Assembly (NCBI RefSeq): GCF_031143425.1
Contig: NC_090438.1
Span: forward strand, 777,801,138-777,865,137
DNA length: 64,000 nucleotides
Direction: 5' to 3'
Source: Pleurodeles waltl
Lineage: Eukaryota; Chordata; Amphibia; Caudata; Salamandridae
The translations under genes were made by a program, and so were the position numbers. The notes under the pieces are model-generated. The model was not told the origin of the DNA. It was given only the letters and a program-made list of their open reading frames with translations, and did not search any database. Positions 47,031 to 59,640 of the stretch are shown piece after piece. The first letter of the stretch is position 1. Every line of letters starts with the position of its first letter.

Positions 47031-49485
47031 GTAGTACAATATATATATTTTCACATACTCTCCCATATGATCACCATATATATATATATATACATAATCT
47101 GTGCCTCTATTCTGGTTGATTTATTATCAAGACTTGATTTAGGTTTGTTCCAACAGCGTGAACCAGAATATGGCGTACAATCTCCTAATAATGGGGCTGC
47201 CTTGGAGTATGTAAGAGAACTGTAGTAGATGGCCTCCACAAATTAATTTATGTGGGTTTTAAGCATTCTGAAGATACTGTCTCGCCATCCTTTGCACTTA
47301 GTGTGAGTAATACGCAGAGTTAGTGATATATATACTTGTGATCCTTGTTGTCACTGTCGAAGCAAAGCAACAGTGACACTTTATTTATTTAGCTGTCCCC
47401 GGATCAGCATTCCCATTATGTTGATTGTAGCTCTATATTTCATTCTTAGGAGGCATCGCTGCCCTCAAATGCCTACCTGTTAAAATGCAAGACTTCGGCA
47501 ACAGGATGTGTCATCGTTGGATTGGATGTCATTTAAAAAGTCAGAACGTCTTTAACCAAAGGAAATTAAAGAGTTAAAGTAAAAATATATGCCGTCCGAT
47601 AAATAACATGGCAAGATCTTAGCCCATTCTCGTATGGAAGCAAAAGGGAACTTTAACCACAAATTGCTAGTGCAACAGTTGTTAACTTAATATCAATTAC
47701 AACAAATAGAAAATCTGTGCTACCTTGATGTTGGGCGGTTATGGGAGGCTCTGCGTCCTGTGTTTATATGAAAAAATGTACTATTTGCAACCTCCTGCAT
47801 CAAGCTGTAGACTGGAGAAGATGGTTCCAAGTTCCTCTTCTAATATCAGTTTGACGCTACAAACGTTATGTTGGTGACTCATGATAAAACGTTTTCAAAC
47901 TGATTGACCACTAATTAGATCAAACATGAATCCTAAAAAAATATTATTGTTTTAGTTTATTGAATGTTCATAAAGCGACAGGACACTTTGTCTAATGGAA
48001 CAACTCATTCAGCAGTTTCATTGAACGTTTTTAGTAACCAAAGCTGGATACTGTAGCTGACAATCGTGGGCTTTTTGCTTACGGTGTAGTTGTCACTCAG
48101 CTGTCCAGATCTTGTTTGAGATCTCTGCTCCTCTGTTTACACCTGTTGCTTTTCTTGTTCGTATTGGTTGCTTTCCAGTAAAGACCATTGTATGCAACCT
48201 GCACTGCCATTGACTTTTTCAATGTATCTTTCTAATAGACATGCTGAGCTAGACTAATGCTTTGGTCACCATTCAGAATTCTATTGATAAGTTTTGCTGT
48301 CTTTAATTTATACAACAATCATAATATTGGGGCCAAAATCGTTCAGTTGTTCATGGTGTGCTGTACATCTGAGAGTAACAAACAAGTCTCTGGGCAGTGA
48401 CTCGTGAGGTTTTTATGGGCAATTTCTGGATTCAGTCACATCACTCCAACGCCTTCAGCATGTGCTTGCGGTGCTAGCATAGTTTGACACCTCTGAAAGT
48501 TATCTGAAGAAGCAGACACCCAATGTAGATCACAATAACATTTTGAGGATAGCCTTTTTTTTAAATTGAAACATTTTAAACATTCACATAACTTATTTTA
48601 GAACTGTCCCTGGTGTGTCAAGGATCACATTAAGTTGTATCACTGTGCAGTTTAAGATCATAACATGGCAATTGCACGACAGCTGTTGTTGAATTACGAA
48701 CATGTCTTGTTGATTGTGGCTTCTCAGTCAACAAAGAAGGTTTATACCTGCATGTCACAGTGCCCAGATGTGCGAACAGTTATTCATGGATTGGACACAT
48801 GTTGAGTTTCTTCCTTCGGTTCCGTCATAACCCCAATGTTGTTTTGTGGTTTTTCCTTTTGGTGGTGGATTCCTCTTGCTTCATTGCAGGGCAATATTTA
48901 TTGGCAGTAGGTTTATTGTTTTCAAAGGACTTTTTCAGGGAAAGATTTCATATAAAGTGCTAAATTATTTTTTGATGAAAAATGTGAAAGGGACTGCTGT
49001 GTTAATGCAGTAATGCTAGATTGTAAACCTCAACCAGCATCATTAAACAAAGGATCACATGGAATCCTTATTGTTGATTGTTGGTGATCCAGGATTGGTT
49101 AAATAGATAATGGAGTTTTTCTTTCAACAGGTAACCCTCTAAAAAACAAATTCGTCACCATCAACAGAAAATAAAACAAATGTATTTGTAGGTTTGGTAT
49201 TGTTTTCTGGCCTGGCATATCACTTCCCAGTATGTTGATCTAAACGTAAAGAATGTATTGTAACTTTAATTGCATTTATATAGCTCTTACCTGTGCTGAA
49301 TTTGTAAAAATATGAGCTCCAAGGCCCTCGTCAGGAGGCTACCGCAGCTTGCACCACACATTGCCCCTGCCAGCACTGTTAATGACATTACCAACCCAAC
49401 TACTGACCATTACACTTCTACAAGTGAGACAATTTAACTATTCCAGGCCCCCAAAACTTAAGAATGTCTTGGGCAGCAAGTATAT
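47031..49485. other. Intron 2, first part; (AT)n run near 47075-47092
   Basis: Apart from a short TA dinucleotide run just after the exon 2 donor, no repeat or coding signature was seen in these 2.4 kb. Confidence 0.5.
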
Positions 49486-49490
49486 GTCAG

Positions 49491-51699
49491 TGTTAGACAT
49501 GGGGTCTTTGGCTGGCAGTCAGGTTACCCCCTGTCCAAGCAAGGACCCTCGCTCTAGTCAGGGTAATAGAGAATCACCTTCAGCTAATCCCTGCTTACCC
49601 CCTTGGTAGCTTGGCACGAGCAGTAGGCTTAACTTCAGAGCGCTAGGTGTAAAGTATTTGTACCAACACACACAGTAACTGAATGAAAACACTACAAAAT
49701 TACACAACCCAGGTTTAGAAAAATAGAAAATATTTATCTAAACAAAACCTGACCAAAACGACAAAAATCCACAAAACACAAGTCAAGTTATCAATACAAA
49801 TGCAAAAAGAGTCTTCATGTAATTTTAAACACACACTAACGCTCTTAGCATGAAAATGTACCTTGAGCATGTCAAAAATAAACCTGCAAGGGTGAGTGTG
49901 CGTCAAACAGGGCTTGCGATGCGTCGAGATCACTCACGAGCGAGACCTTGCGTTGTTTCTCCTTTCGTCGGGTCGGCGTGCGCCGTTTCTTCTCTCTGCA
50001 GGTGAGCGATGCGTCGATCCGGTCAGCACTCTCGGGTCTGGGCAGGCCTTGCGTTGTTTTTACAAGCCCAGCGGTGTTGCGTCAGAAATCCAGCCGCACT
50101 ATGATCTGAAAACCACGCAGCTCGGGTTGTGATCTCATTAGCCTCCATCAGCAATGCTGTGCGCCGTTTCTCCAACCCCGGGCATCGATCTTCCGGTCGC
50201 GTTGCAAGTGAGCATCGATTTTTCAGCTGCGATGCCAGCGGTGCGTCGATTTTTAAGCCGCAGATCAGAGTTGCGTCAATCTTTTCCCTGCACGTTTGTC
50301 GGTGCGTGGATTACTCACTCTTGGGCTGCCAGCTTCTCCTTTCAGGGTCCCAGGACCTGGACGGGGACCACTTGGCAGAGTAGGAGGCTCAGCAGAGGCT
50401 CCAGGTGCTGGCAGAGAGAACTCTTAGCTGTCTCTGATACTACAAATAATAGGAGGCAAGCTCTAAATCAAGCCCTTGGAGAGATCTTCACAAGATGGGA
50501 GGCACACAAAGTCCAGTCTTTGTCCTCTAGCACAGGCAGAAGCAGCAACTGCAGGATAGCTCCACAAAGCACAGTCACAGGCAGGGCAGGGCAGCTATTC
50601 TTCCTCAGCTCTTCAGCTCTTCTCCGGGCAGAAGTTCCTCTTGGTTTCCAGAAGTGTTCTAAAGTCTGTAGTTTTGGATGCCCTTCTTATACCCATTTTG
50701 CCCTTTGAAGTAGGCTTACTTCAAAGCAAAGTCTCTTGTGTTTGTGAAATCCTGCCTTGCCCAGGCCAGGCACCAGACACACACCAGGGGGTTGGAGACT
50801 GTATTGTGTGAGGGCCGGCACAGCCCTTTCAGGTGTGAGTGACCACTCCTCTCCTCCCTCCTAGCACAGATGGCCCATCAGGAAATGCAGACTACACTCC
50901 AGCTCCCATTGTGTCACTGTCAAAGGGAATCCACAAACAGGCAGAGTCACAGAAATGGTTTAAGCAAGAAAATGCTCACTTTCTAAAAGTGGCATTTTCA
51001 AACACACAATCTTAAAAGCAACTTTACTAAAAGATGTTTTTTTAAATTGTGAGCTCAGGGACCCCAAACTCAGCATGTCTATCCGCTCACAAAGAGAATC
51101 TACACTTTAGTCATATTTAAAGGTAGCCCCCATGTTAACCTATGAGAGGGACATGCCTTGCAAAAGTGACAAACGAATTTAGCAGTATTTCACTGTCAGG
51201 ACACATAAAACACATTACTATGTGTCATACCTTAACCATACACTGCACCCTGCCCTTCGGGCTACCTAGGGCCTACCTTAAGTGTGTCTTACATGTAAGA
51301 AAAGGGAAGGTTTAGACCTGGCAAGTGGGTACACTTGCCAAGTCGAATTTACAGTTAAAACTGCGCACACAGACACTGCAGTGGCAGGTCTGAGACATGA
51401 TTACAGAGTTACTAATGTGGGTGGCACAACCAGTGCTGCAGGCCCACAAGTAGCATTTGATTTACAGGACCTGGGCACCTCTAGTGCATTTTACTATGAA
51501 CTTGCTAGTAAATCAAATATGCCCATCATGGATAAACCAATCAACCATACAATTTACACATAGGGCATATGCACTTTAGCACTGGTTAGCAGTGGTAAAG
51601 TGTCCAGAGTTCAATAGCCAACAGCAACAAGTCAGAAAAAATAGGAGGCAGGAGGCAAAGAGATTGGGGATGACCCTGCATAAGCAAAAAAGTCCAACA
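49491..51699 (-). mobile_element. LTR-like repeat family A, copy 3 (inverted, probable solo LTR)
   Basis: On the - strand this copy starts TGTTGGACTTTTTTGC and ends CCCATGTCTAACA. It is flanked by perfect GTCAG pentamers at 49486-49490 and 51700-51704. The TATA-like GGGTATAAG is at about 50692, about 1.0 kb from its 5' end. The CpG-rich CGACGCA part is at 49910-50330 (seen as TGCGTCG on +). The order of all shared blocks matches copies 1 and 2. No internal coding region exists. Confidence 0.85.
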
Positions 51700-51704
51700 G
51701 TCAG

Positions 51705-53640
51705 CGTGACCATATAGCAGACTGCCATAAGTGCTGATGTTGACAATTAAAGCTCTGCCTCAAATTAAGCACCGGTGCTTACCACCCCTGTCAAGGCTTT
51801 TAAGTGCTTTATGCCAGGGTAACATGCTGCTCCTGAAGCCATGGTTAGTCCAGTGTTATTTGTTACTGTGGCTTTTTGGGATTCACCTTTTGTGGCTCCT
51901 CAAACCATTCTGTGCATTCACTCCACTTTCTCTATGGTAGATTACATTTATAGGAGTTGGGTGTTGTCATGGGCGGGCTGTGGGTGGAAGTCGACAGTGC
52001 AGATGTTTGGTGGGGTTAATAGATGAGACAGAGGTTAGGTGTTGTTAGGTTGCAGGACTGTGACCTTTAAAATAGCAGAGACTGTGATCTTTAAAATGAG
52101 TTTTGGTCACATTGCAGAAATACTTTAATAGTGATTAAGGCAAACAGGCAAGTGAAATAAAGAAGTTTGTGCTCAGGGAGAAAAGACATGCAAAGGATGG
52201 GAAAGGAAGAAGATTGTCATTTGAAGGAAAAAGGTGAGGCAACAATTTGACATTTTAGGTAAAAGTGAAGGATCGGTTTTTCATATCAGATTTTATGAAT
52301 AAAGAGGGCACTTTTTAAAACAGTATTCAGTTTGAGGAATTAAGGCTTTAGACAGAATCAACATTATTTGCATGTGAAGATACTGCTGTATTCAGTACTT
52401 TTGCTAGCTACTAGAATCAGGCGAATAGTTTGTGTGATGTTAAGCTAACTCTAGACCACCGCTTTCGCAAGCACAACTGGTCAACTCATGGACTTGAAGC
52501 TTAAAATAACGGCATGACATGAGATGCTGCAAACGGTGGAGTGGATGTCTTCTCAAGTTTGGCTCACAATATTTCATGGTAGAGCGAGGTGAGATCTATT
52601 TGGGACTCCTCTGGTCTGACATGGCACAGGATGGAGGGTGAGTACAGTTTCCACAGACAATGCAAATGTATTACCTCGATTCCTGTGGCTGGAGGGTGAA
52701 GACCCAGACATGGAAATGTAATGAAAACTTTTGCTGACGAGTCTTCCGGAAGCATTTCCCTTTAGTAGGTGGCAGGGGCGAGGGGCAGAGCTGCAGGTTC
52801 TGTCAGGCAAGTTAAAGGGAATCCCGAGGGGAGGCCCAGCCATTGTTCCTTCCTCGATAACACTTTCAGGCGGACTGATGACAGCCGGTGAAACACTCAC
52901 ACCCTTGTGCCTTTGTTGTGGGTGCTGCAGGGTTTAAACTACCCTGCTGTGAGGGGCATCAATGGACAAAAAATGTGTCTAGAGAGGAACCTGGAGGGGA
53001 CATTTCAACGGGAACACCCCAGATTAGTTCTTCAGTTTGTAGACTTTAGAAACATTTATCACCCTTGTCTTAAAGCACTCCTGCCGTGTAGTAAACAAGC
53101 ACAAGTAAAACTCAACGCTTGATAAAGTTAGTTAAGAAGCAGCAATGGAGGCTGGCGTGTGGAAGCATGAAGGATACAAAACTCACTGTTGTGGTAACAA
53201 GTGTGCTCACTGCAAGGCAGAGCCGGTAAAAATACAATGTTTAAAGGGAAAAACTGTCACAGGCTTGTCCTCTGCTGTGGGAACAGGATGCAGCACAGGG
53301 CGAACGCAGATATGATCACCACTCCATCAAATACACATAAACACACTTTAAAAATTGAACACCAGCATTATAATTTGGGCCGGATGTGTTTGTTTATATC
53401 CGCGTGCTAATCAAATAAAAAAGGAAAGTGGAATTTCTGGCACCACGACCAGGTCTTGGAGCAATTTCGCCGATTCTGCTTACATTTATAACTGCTTCCA
53501 TCCAGGCACGTTCTTTCTGTGTTTTTTGAGGGCCTCAAAGGGGAAGAAGGGTCGTCTTATATTTCCACATCCAGTTGGATGAGCTATTAAACATCATTAC
53601 TCAGAGTGTAGCACTTACAGAAGATCCGATTTAAAAAAAA
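51705..53640. other. Intron 2 middle; no recognisable gene
   Basis: The only notable word is a 16-bp perfect palindrome TAAGCACCGGTGCTTA at 51766-51781. Short frames have no signature. Confidence 0.5.
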
Positions 53641-53644
53641 GCTT

Positions 53645-54540
53645 TTTCTATGTACCTCATACTCACAACCCCATGTGTGCCTGCTCCCTGCATCTCACGT
53701 ATAGCATCATATGCCTGCTCCCTTCAGCGCACATCGACAGGCGTGTAAGTATCTGCTCCACGGACCTCCCATACAGTGTCATGAGTTTGTTCTCTGTCAT
53801 ACATGCGCAGTGTCATGTCTGATTGTTCCCGCATTCTAACATGGACAGCGTCATGTCAGCTTGTCCTTGCACCTCACATGCAGCATCATGTGTACCTGCT
53901 CCTTGCACCAAGCATACAAAGACTGTGTGCCTGCACCTTACTATTCTCATGCGAGGTTTTCCTGTGTACCTCTGCTTGTACTTCAAATGTGTAGCCTTGT
54001 GTGCCTGCCCCGCACGTGCAGCATCCTATGTGCCCCTTCTCTGCGTCCAAAATATGCAATGTCAATTTGTTCCCTGCACCTCACATGGTGTCATATCTGC
54101 CTCTCCCTGCACCTCACATACCGAGCTCCCTCTCTCTGCTCTTTAATTGAACCTCAATTGCTCATCTCTTCTGTCTGCCTGTTTTCAGCACCATAAGTGT
54201 GGAGATGTATGTCTGCCTGCTCCTTGCACCTCACATTACAGCTGTCTACTCCCCTGAGCCTCACCTGCACACAGTGTGCGTCCATGCACCTGACAATCTC
54301 AGTTCCAAGATTGCCTTTTCACTGACACTTTCCCCGTTTATACCTGAGGCTGTTCCCCACATATCAAATGTACTCCGTGCCTTCCATAGTCCTGGTTATA
54401 GTAAACACAGCTGCTTGTCTGACCAACCTCTGCATCTCACACACAGAAATAACTATGGCTGTCCCCTGCACCTCACAGGCAGCAGTTTCCGATCCCCTCA
54501 GCCCTCCCACGATAAACTGTATAGACAGACCTAATTACAA
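53645..54540 (+). repeat. Degenerate ~35-bp tandem array (CTGCTCCCTGCACCTCACAT type)
   Basis: Loose units have the form TG(T/C)CTGCTCC(C/T)TGCACCTCACAT followed by CAGCATCATGTG. They are clearest at 53680-54130 and thin out toward 54500. Overlapping Cys/Leu/His-rich frames are by-products. Confidence 0.75.
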
Positions 54541-54544
54541 GGAG

Positions 54545-56205
54545 AGCTCTGTGTTTTGGAATACATCACTTCCTTGCACGAGCACCCATATATAGGTATT
54601 AGTCCCACAGAGCAGTCAGAAGGCAACTTTCTTAAGAACTAAACTACTAATGGGGTGTTTTAAAGGAGGTCTGGCGCTCACCTTATGCTACAAATCTCAA
54701 TATTCACATAAATCCCTTTTTATATCAAGTTGACGGTGCTATTCCAAGTTACCTCCCCAAAAAGACCTTGTAACTGGAACTTTCTTAAGAACTCCTGCCC
54801 CAAGGACTGCCTGGAGCAGGACTTCCCTGACCTGACCAGCGGGCAGGCTTTGCTGTAGTTATGTTCGGGGAAGGTCGCTTAGACGTTTCTGTCGTTTCAG
54901 GCGCTGCAATAACACTCTCACTGTACGTTACCATGTGATGGAGAGAGGGGCTACTTTCTGGTAAGGAGGCAGAGGTGGTCTATGGATTTCAGGCACAGTA
55001 ACCCCTTCAGGAGGATGCCGGTGCAAAGCAGGCTCTACCCCAGTGCACAGGGTCCTTCGCTGACAGATCACAAGGTCATACCTGGACACCTCAGGGAAAC
55101 CTTCACATGCACCCTGCAATCCCTTTTCCCTTCAATTCAAATGTTTCTGTACGGGTCGTCATAGGCTCCCTAGCCTACCTGTCATGGCTCCTTGCCCCGC
55201 GACCCACAACCCCCATCTCCAGCAACTTACAGGCTCCTTCACTTGCATCCTACAGACTTCACCGCTGCCAAGACACAAGTCCCTTTTTGGCATTTCCAAG
55301 GATATTTCCTCTTCACCTCACAGACTCCTTCCTCGCAGTCCACATGCCTGTTCAACTGCACCTTATGGGCTGCTTCCCATGCACTTCAGAAGTTTCCTTT
55401 CCAAACCACAGGATCCTTCAATGGCACCTCAAAGGCTTCTTCTTCTTCAATTGCCCGTAGACTCATCAAGTGTACCTTATTGAAAGTTCAACCTGTAGGT
55501 AAAAAAAGAAGTTAGAAATTGCAACAAGCCCACAGGAGAATGACCTGAGTGATTCTGTTTGGCCCTGCACTGACGGATTTGGAGGACAAGGAAATTGAGG
55601 AATTCACGATTGAAACAAGGGCTGATTTGATAGGAACGAAATAATGAAATACACCCCAGACAATTGTTTAAAAGGTAAGGCAAAAGTAGGAAACAAGAGC
55701 ATGGATCACCATAAAGTTACAAAATTAATGAGGCAGTTATGTATCCGAGGAAACATTGAAATAAATAGGAACAACCAGGGTCGTAGTGGTAACAATAGGA
55801 ATGTATAACAATGCTGTGGCGTGTGATCTGTTGCTTTTGCATTTGGTGGGTGGTGTACTTCCTTGCCAGCTGAACGGAGGGTAGAGGTGGGGAGAGAGAA
55901 CCACTGTCTAATTAAAACCCAGCGATGGCTGATATGTTTGTATGTTTCTGTCATAGTTATGCTTTGTATCTGAAAATTACAACAAATAAAAAAAAAGGAT
56001 AGCAAGAAAAGAACAGTGGAAAAATGAAATAGAGATAAGTATAACAGTAGGCTCCATGAGGAAAGTTCTGGACATGACACAAATGAAGCCATGTGCTCCA
56101 GAACATAGCCCTCATAGGGATATCGTAGCTGTCTGTATATTATGTCACTGTGTGCCATCTAATAACACAATATTGAAATGCTAACCTTCTTTAATGTTTC
56201 TATAG
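54545..56205. other. Intron 2 end; weak repeats at 55180-55460
   Basis: Between 55180 and 55460 phrases such as GGCTCCTT(C/G)(A/C) and CACCTCACAGACTCCTTC return at about 35-40 bp, perhaps a decayed relative of the array at 53645-54540. The rest shows nothing. Confidence 0.4.
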
Positions 56206-56338
56206 GTTAGCAGATATGGGGCATACGATTACTGGAGTGGACGTTAGTGAAATTGGACTAAAAGACTTTTTTACTGAACAGGATGTTCCATATGTTGAAG
56301 AAGACGTTCCTGAAATACCTGGGGCCAAATTGTTTAAG
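56206..56338 (+). CDS. tpmt: tpmt coding exon 3 (post-motif I)
   Basis: The 133-nt exon has acceptor TTTCTATAG and donor AAG|GTTTGA, and matches human c.234-366 in length and phase. It closes the split tryptophan codon, then reads LADMGHTITGVDVSE, DFFTEQDVPYVEED and EIPGAKLFK. The acidic residue at the end of strand 2, which contacts the ribose hydroxyls of the cofactor (human E90), is an aspartate here (GVDVSE, residue 87): a conservative change. The alanine in LAD aligns with human A80, the site of a known human variant. The donor GTTTGA is weaker than consensus. Confidence 0.95.
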
Positions 56339-56802
56339 GTTTGATTCGTACACTAAAGTATAGTTACCTCCAGCGCCATAAAATCCTCTGATTGTTTCCC
56401 TCTCAGTGTTATGAGATTGAATTAGTGGATTTGGTTTGCAAGTGTTCATTGAAGATTGAAGACATTTTGCACATAAAGGCCTCCATCAAAGGATAATTCT
56501 CTCTCATTACAGTTTACTTTTTCCTATTCTACTGTTCCCAACTAGTTGGATCCTGGCGATACCATATGTGATGGCAATGTGAACTGATTCTGAAAGCACT
56601 TGAAAATGATAGGAGGATGCAGCTCTTAGCTTCTGGCTCACCCCTTTCCACAAAACCATATCTGACCCATTCATTTAAATGCAGTCCAAAGCATGCATTC
56701 AAATACTTGTGTGTGGTTTCATTTTCCAAGGTAAAGTATCAACATTAGTAGAGAAATCTATGTTTTTAGCATGTCTGACTATAAATGCATTGCTTTGCAT
56801 AC

Positions 56803-56942
56803 TTCTGCCATCTAGTGTTGAGCTCAGGGGTTAGCAAGTTGTTTTTCTCAAAAAAGAGTCTCACGTCACAGGATGTGATGTGACTTCCCTTTGGGGACAC
56901 AGCACTTGGGCGGTGACTCCTTGTTAGATTGATTTTTTCTGT
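56803..56942 (+). repeat. DIRS left inverted terminal repeat
   Basis: CATCTAGTGTTG, CAAGTTGTTTTTCT, TGTGATGTGACT and GGTGACTCC then TGTTAGATT appear in this order. The complement of the right repeat gives the same words in the same order, with small gaps. Confidence 0.8.
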
Positions 56943-59079
56943 CCCCCGGGTATGGACATGCTCCAAGAGAGTCTAGTGTTTCTCATGTGCTGAACACGTT
57001 CTTTGGCTTGAACGTTTCCTTTTTGTTCCTGGTGCGTTGGATAGACCTAGTCACCATTCCTTCATCTTTCTGACTCTTGGTTCAATAGGCTCCCCCCACC
57101 AACCCACCAGACTCTTTGGGGGCCAGGTGTCATCTCCAACACCAGAGAATGCTGATCGCATCTGGGTTATGGAAGAGACACCCTTTCAAAATTGATGTTG
57201 CTTTAATTCCAAATACATGTTGGCTACGAACACAACATATGCAACTTGTGCTTGTAACCCGACCGCCTCTGTGTGTGCTTCCTCTGTGTGTGCATCACCT
57301 TCTGTTCCCAAAAGACTCTGAGGTACCAAAGGGAATGAAGTTACACACACACAAGATGTACCAACAAACAGAGCCTCCAAATATCTTCTGGGAAGAAAAT
57401 CCCTTCAGTGCCGAAGAACAGGAAGCCGCTGACCCCCCACCTCACACATGATACCCAGCCTGTATATGGTCTACTCTAGTGCATCAGAGCATGAGGAGCT
57501 GGAAGACAAAGACCAGCAGCCCCCATACTAAGACCACACCCAGGGTCTTGAGTATTCCATTGGACCGAGAAGTTCGTACCACCAATCCATGGCCTCAAAG
57601 AAGGCCAGAGCTGTGGTAAAGCAACACTCCAGCGAGAGTCAGGCATTGAGCCGCAACCAAGGACAGAAATAGAAGGCCACTCAAGGGCCCCGGCTTCCTC
57701 TGGGCTCCTATTGGCACCCGTAAAATGCTTCAGAACTGAGCAAGCTTCCACAAAAAAGTCATCTAACCCCATAGACTGTTGAGCCTCATCCTCTCCAAGA
57801 TCGCCGAGCACCTTTGCTCTCTCCCAAAGCAAGCAAAAAGGCTCCACCTGCACTTGTGTACAAGACTCTGTTAACGCCAAAGCCTTCCTTGATGTCAAAA
57901 CCTCTGCTGAAGCTTCCATCAACAGTCAGCTGCGAGGAAGCGGGGGATCCTGTACAGTGCACAGTGCAGTTTTTACCATTGCTCAAAGGCATGTTGTAGT
58001 CTGCTGCTGATAATTTCAAGAAGGAGTCTTTTAAAGTGAAAATAGTTGTGCCAAGGGTTGAATAAAGTTTAAGCCCTCCCCTAGTGACTCTGTGTCTACC
58101 ACGGGCCAGGTTCCTCACGACTCTTTAGTAGTCCACACCGCCCACAAGCATGCCTCTGTCTAGGCCACTGGTAAGTCTTTGCCGCCCAAGGAGATTAAAA
58201 AGATGGATGAGGCAGGCAAGACAGTAGCAGTTAGGGCAGCAGCACATTGGTGCCTTGGCTAATTCTGTTGCACTCCTATTCATGTATGAGAGGGATCAGT
58301 GGGAGGAGATGCAGGGACTCCTTAAATATCTCCCAGGGTATAAGAAAAGGAGTGTAGAAATTGTATCAGAGGATAAGATCATCTCATGCCACAGATACAG
58401 CCTCTAGAGGTAATGATACTAGTATCCCCCTCAGGCTTCATGCCTGGGACAGTGTCTCCTGGTTCAAAGTCAAGGTCCACCAGAGTCTCCTCCACCTCCC
58501 ATTTGACAGGGAACAGCTCAGGCCCCAGACTGATTAATTTCTGGAGAAATTAAAGGCTGATATAGAGACAGTGCAATCACTGAGACACTACAAACGTCAC
58601 CAAACTGGGGCCCATTAGTAGGTGGGATGGGAGGGGTGTGTGGTTGGGAAGTGAAAACAGCCTCACTCAAACAGTGACACTTCTATTAGAGACAGCAACA
58701 GTGACCTTTCACCAATAAACTGGGAGGGGTTACTGCTGCGAGCCCTACAGGGAGGTGGTTCTGATGAGACTGACACTTCCAAACAGTGACTTCCCCGGCC
58801 TAACCTCAACCACACGTAAGCTCTCTCTTATTGGGAGGAAATCACATCCAACTTTTGGGTCTTAGGAGTGGTCCATCATGGCTGTTGCTCAAGCTACACA
58901 CAACTCCTTCCAGCATCTTGCCACGTACGCACATTCATATCAAGGATAACCTTTCCCTCCTTCAGCATCAAGTGCAGGCCCTTCCACACAAGGACACCAT
59001 AAAAAGAGTCCCTCTGCAACATCGAAGGAACATTTTCACATGTCAAACCTGGAGGATGTTATCCCCTCATCCAACAGGT

Positions 59080-59640
59080 TGATTACATGATGGAGCTTGA
59101 CCTCAAGGATGTCTACTTCCACATACCCATCCAACCTGCTCATCCCCAGTACCTTTGCTTTGTGGTAAGTTGACAGCAGTACCATTTTCATTTGTGGTCA
59201 CCATGGCTACAAGGTTGTTTACAAAGTACCTTGTAGTGGTGGCTGCCCATCTGCAAAGAGGGAGCATTCATGACTTTCTCTCCATCAATGATTGGTTGAC
59301 CAAGAGTGGCTGCAGGCTGCACTTGATCACAGAGAGCAGTGTTTCTATTTCACAACCTGCAAGCACAGCAGATAGGGAAAGCCTAGCCCAACCATCAAAG
59401 AGTGAATGCCTTTCAGCAGCTGCTGTCTTTTTTCAGCAAAATTCTCAGTTCACGGTCAGGACTGTAATGTGCCTTCTAGGAATAATGAGCTCCTTTATCA
59501 CCTTTGTATCCCAGGCTAGGCTACGTATGTGCCCCCTGAAGGAGTGCCTTGCCTTTCAAAGGACACAAGCGGAGGGTCACTTGGAAGAGCTAGTGTTGTT
59601 ACAGGCCAGGACCCAACTTCTCTGCGAGGTGGACTAGCAA
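59080..59640 (+). pseudogene. DIRS reverse transcriptase relic
   Basis: Frames read MELDLKDVYFHIPIQPAHP (from about 59090), then RLFTKYLVVVAAHLQ, and later a decayed form of the YLDDWL box (SINDWLTKS near 59300). LDLKDxYFHIPIxPxH followed by RxFTKxLxVVAAHLR and YLDDWL is the order in DIRS-clade reverse transcriptases of amphibians. The catalytic aspartate pair has become Asn-Asp, and insertions split the domain. Confidence 0.7.

Noticed and set aside
51282..51563. 93-codon frame in the inverted LTR-like copy
   Set aside because: It lies inside the repeat, near its 5' end. The other copies have no equivalent frame.
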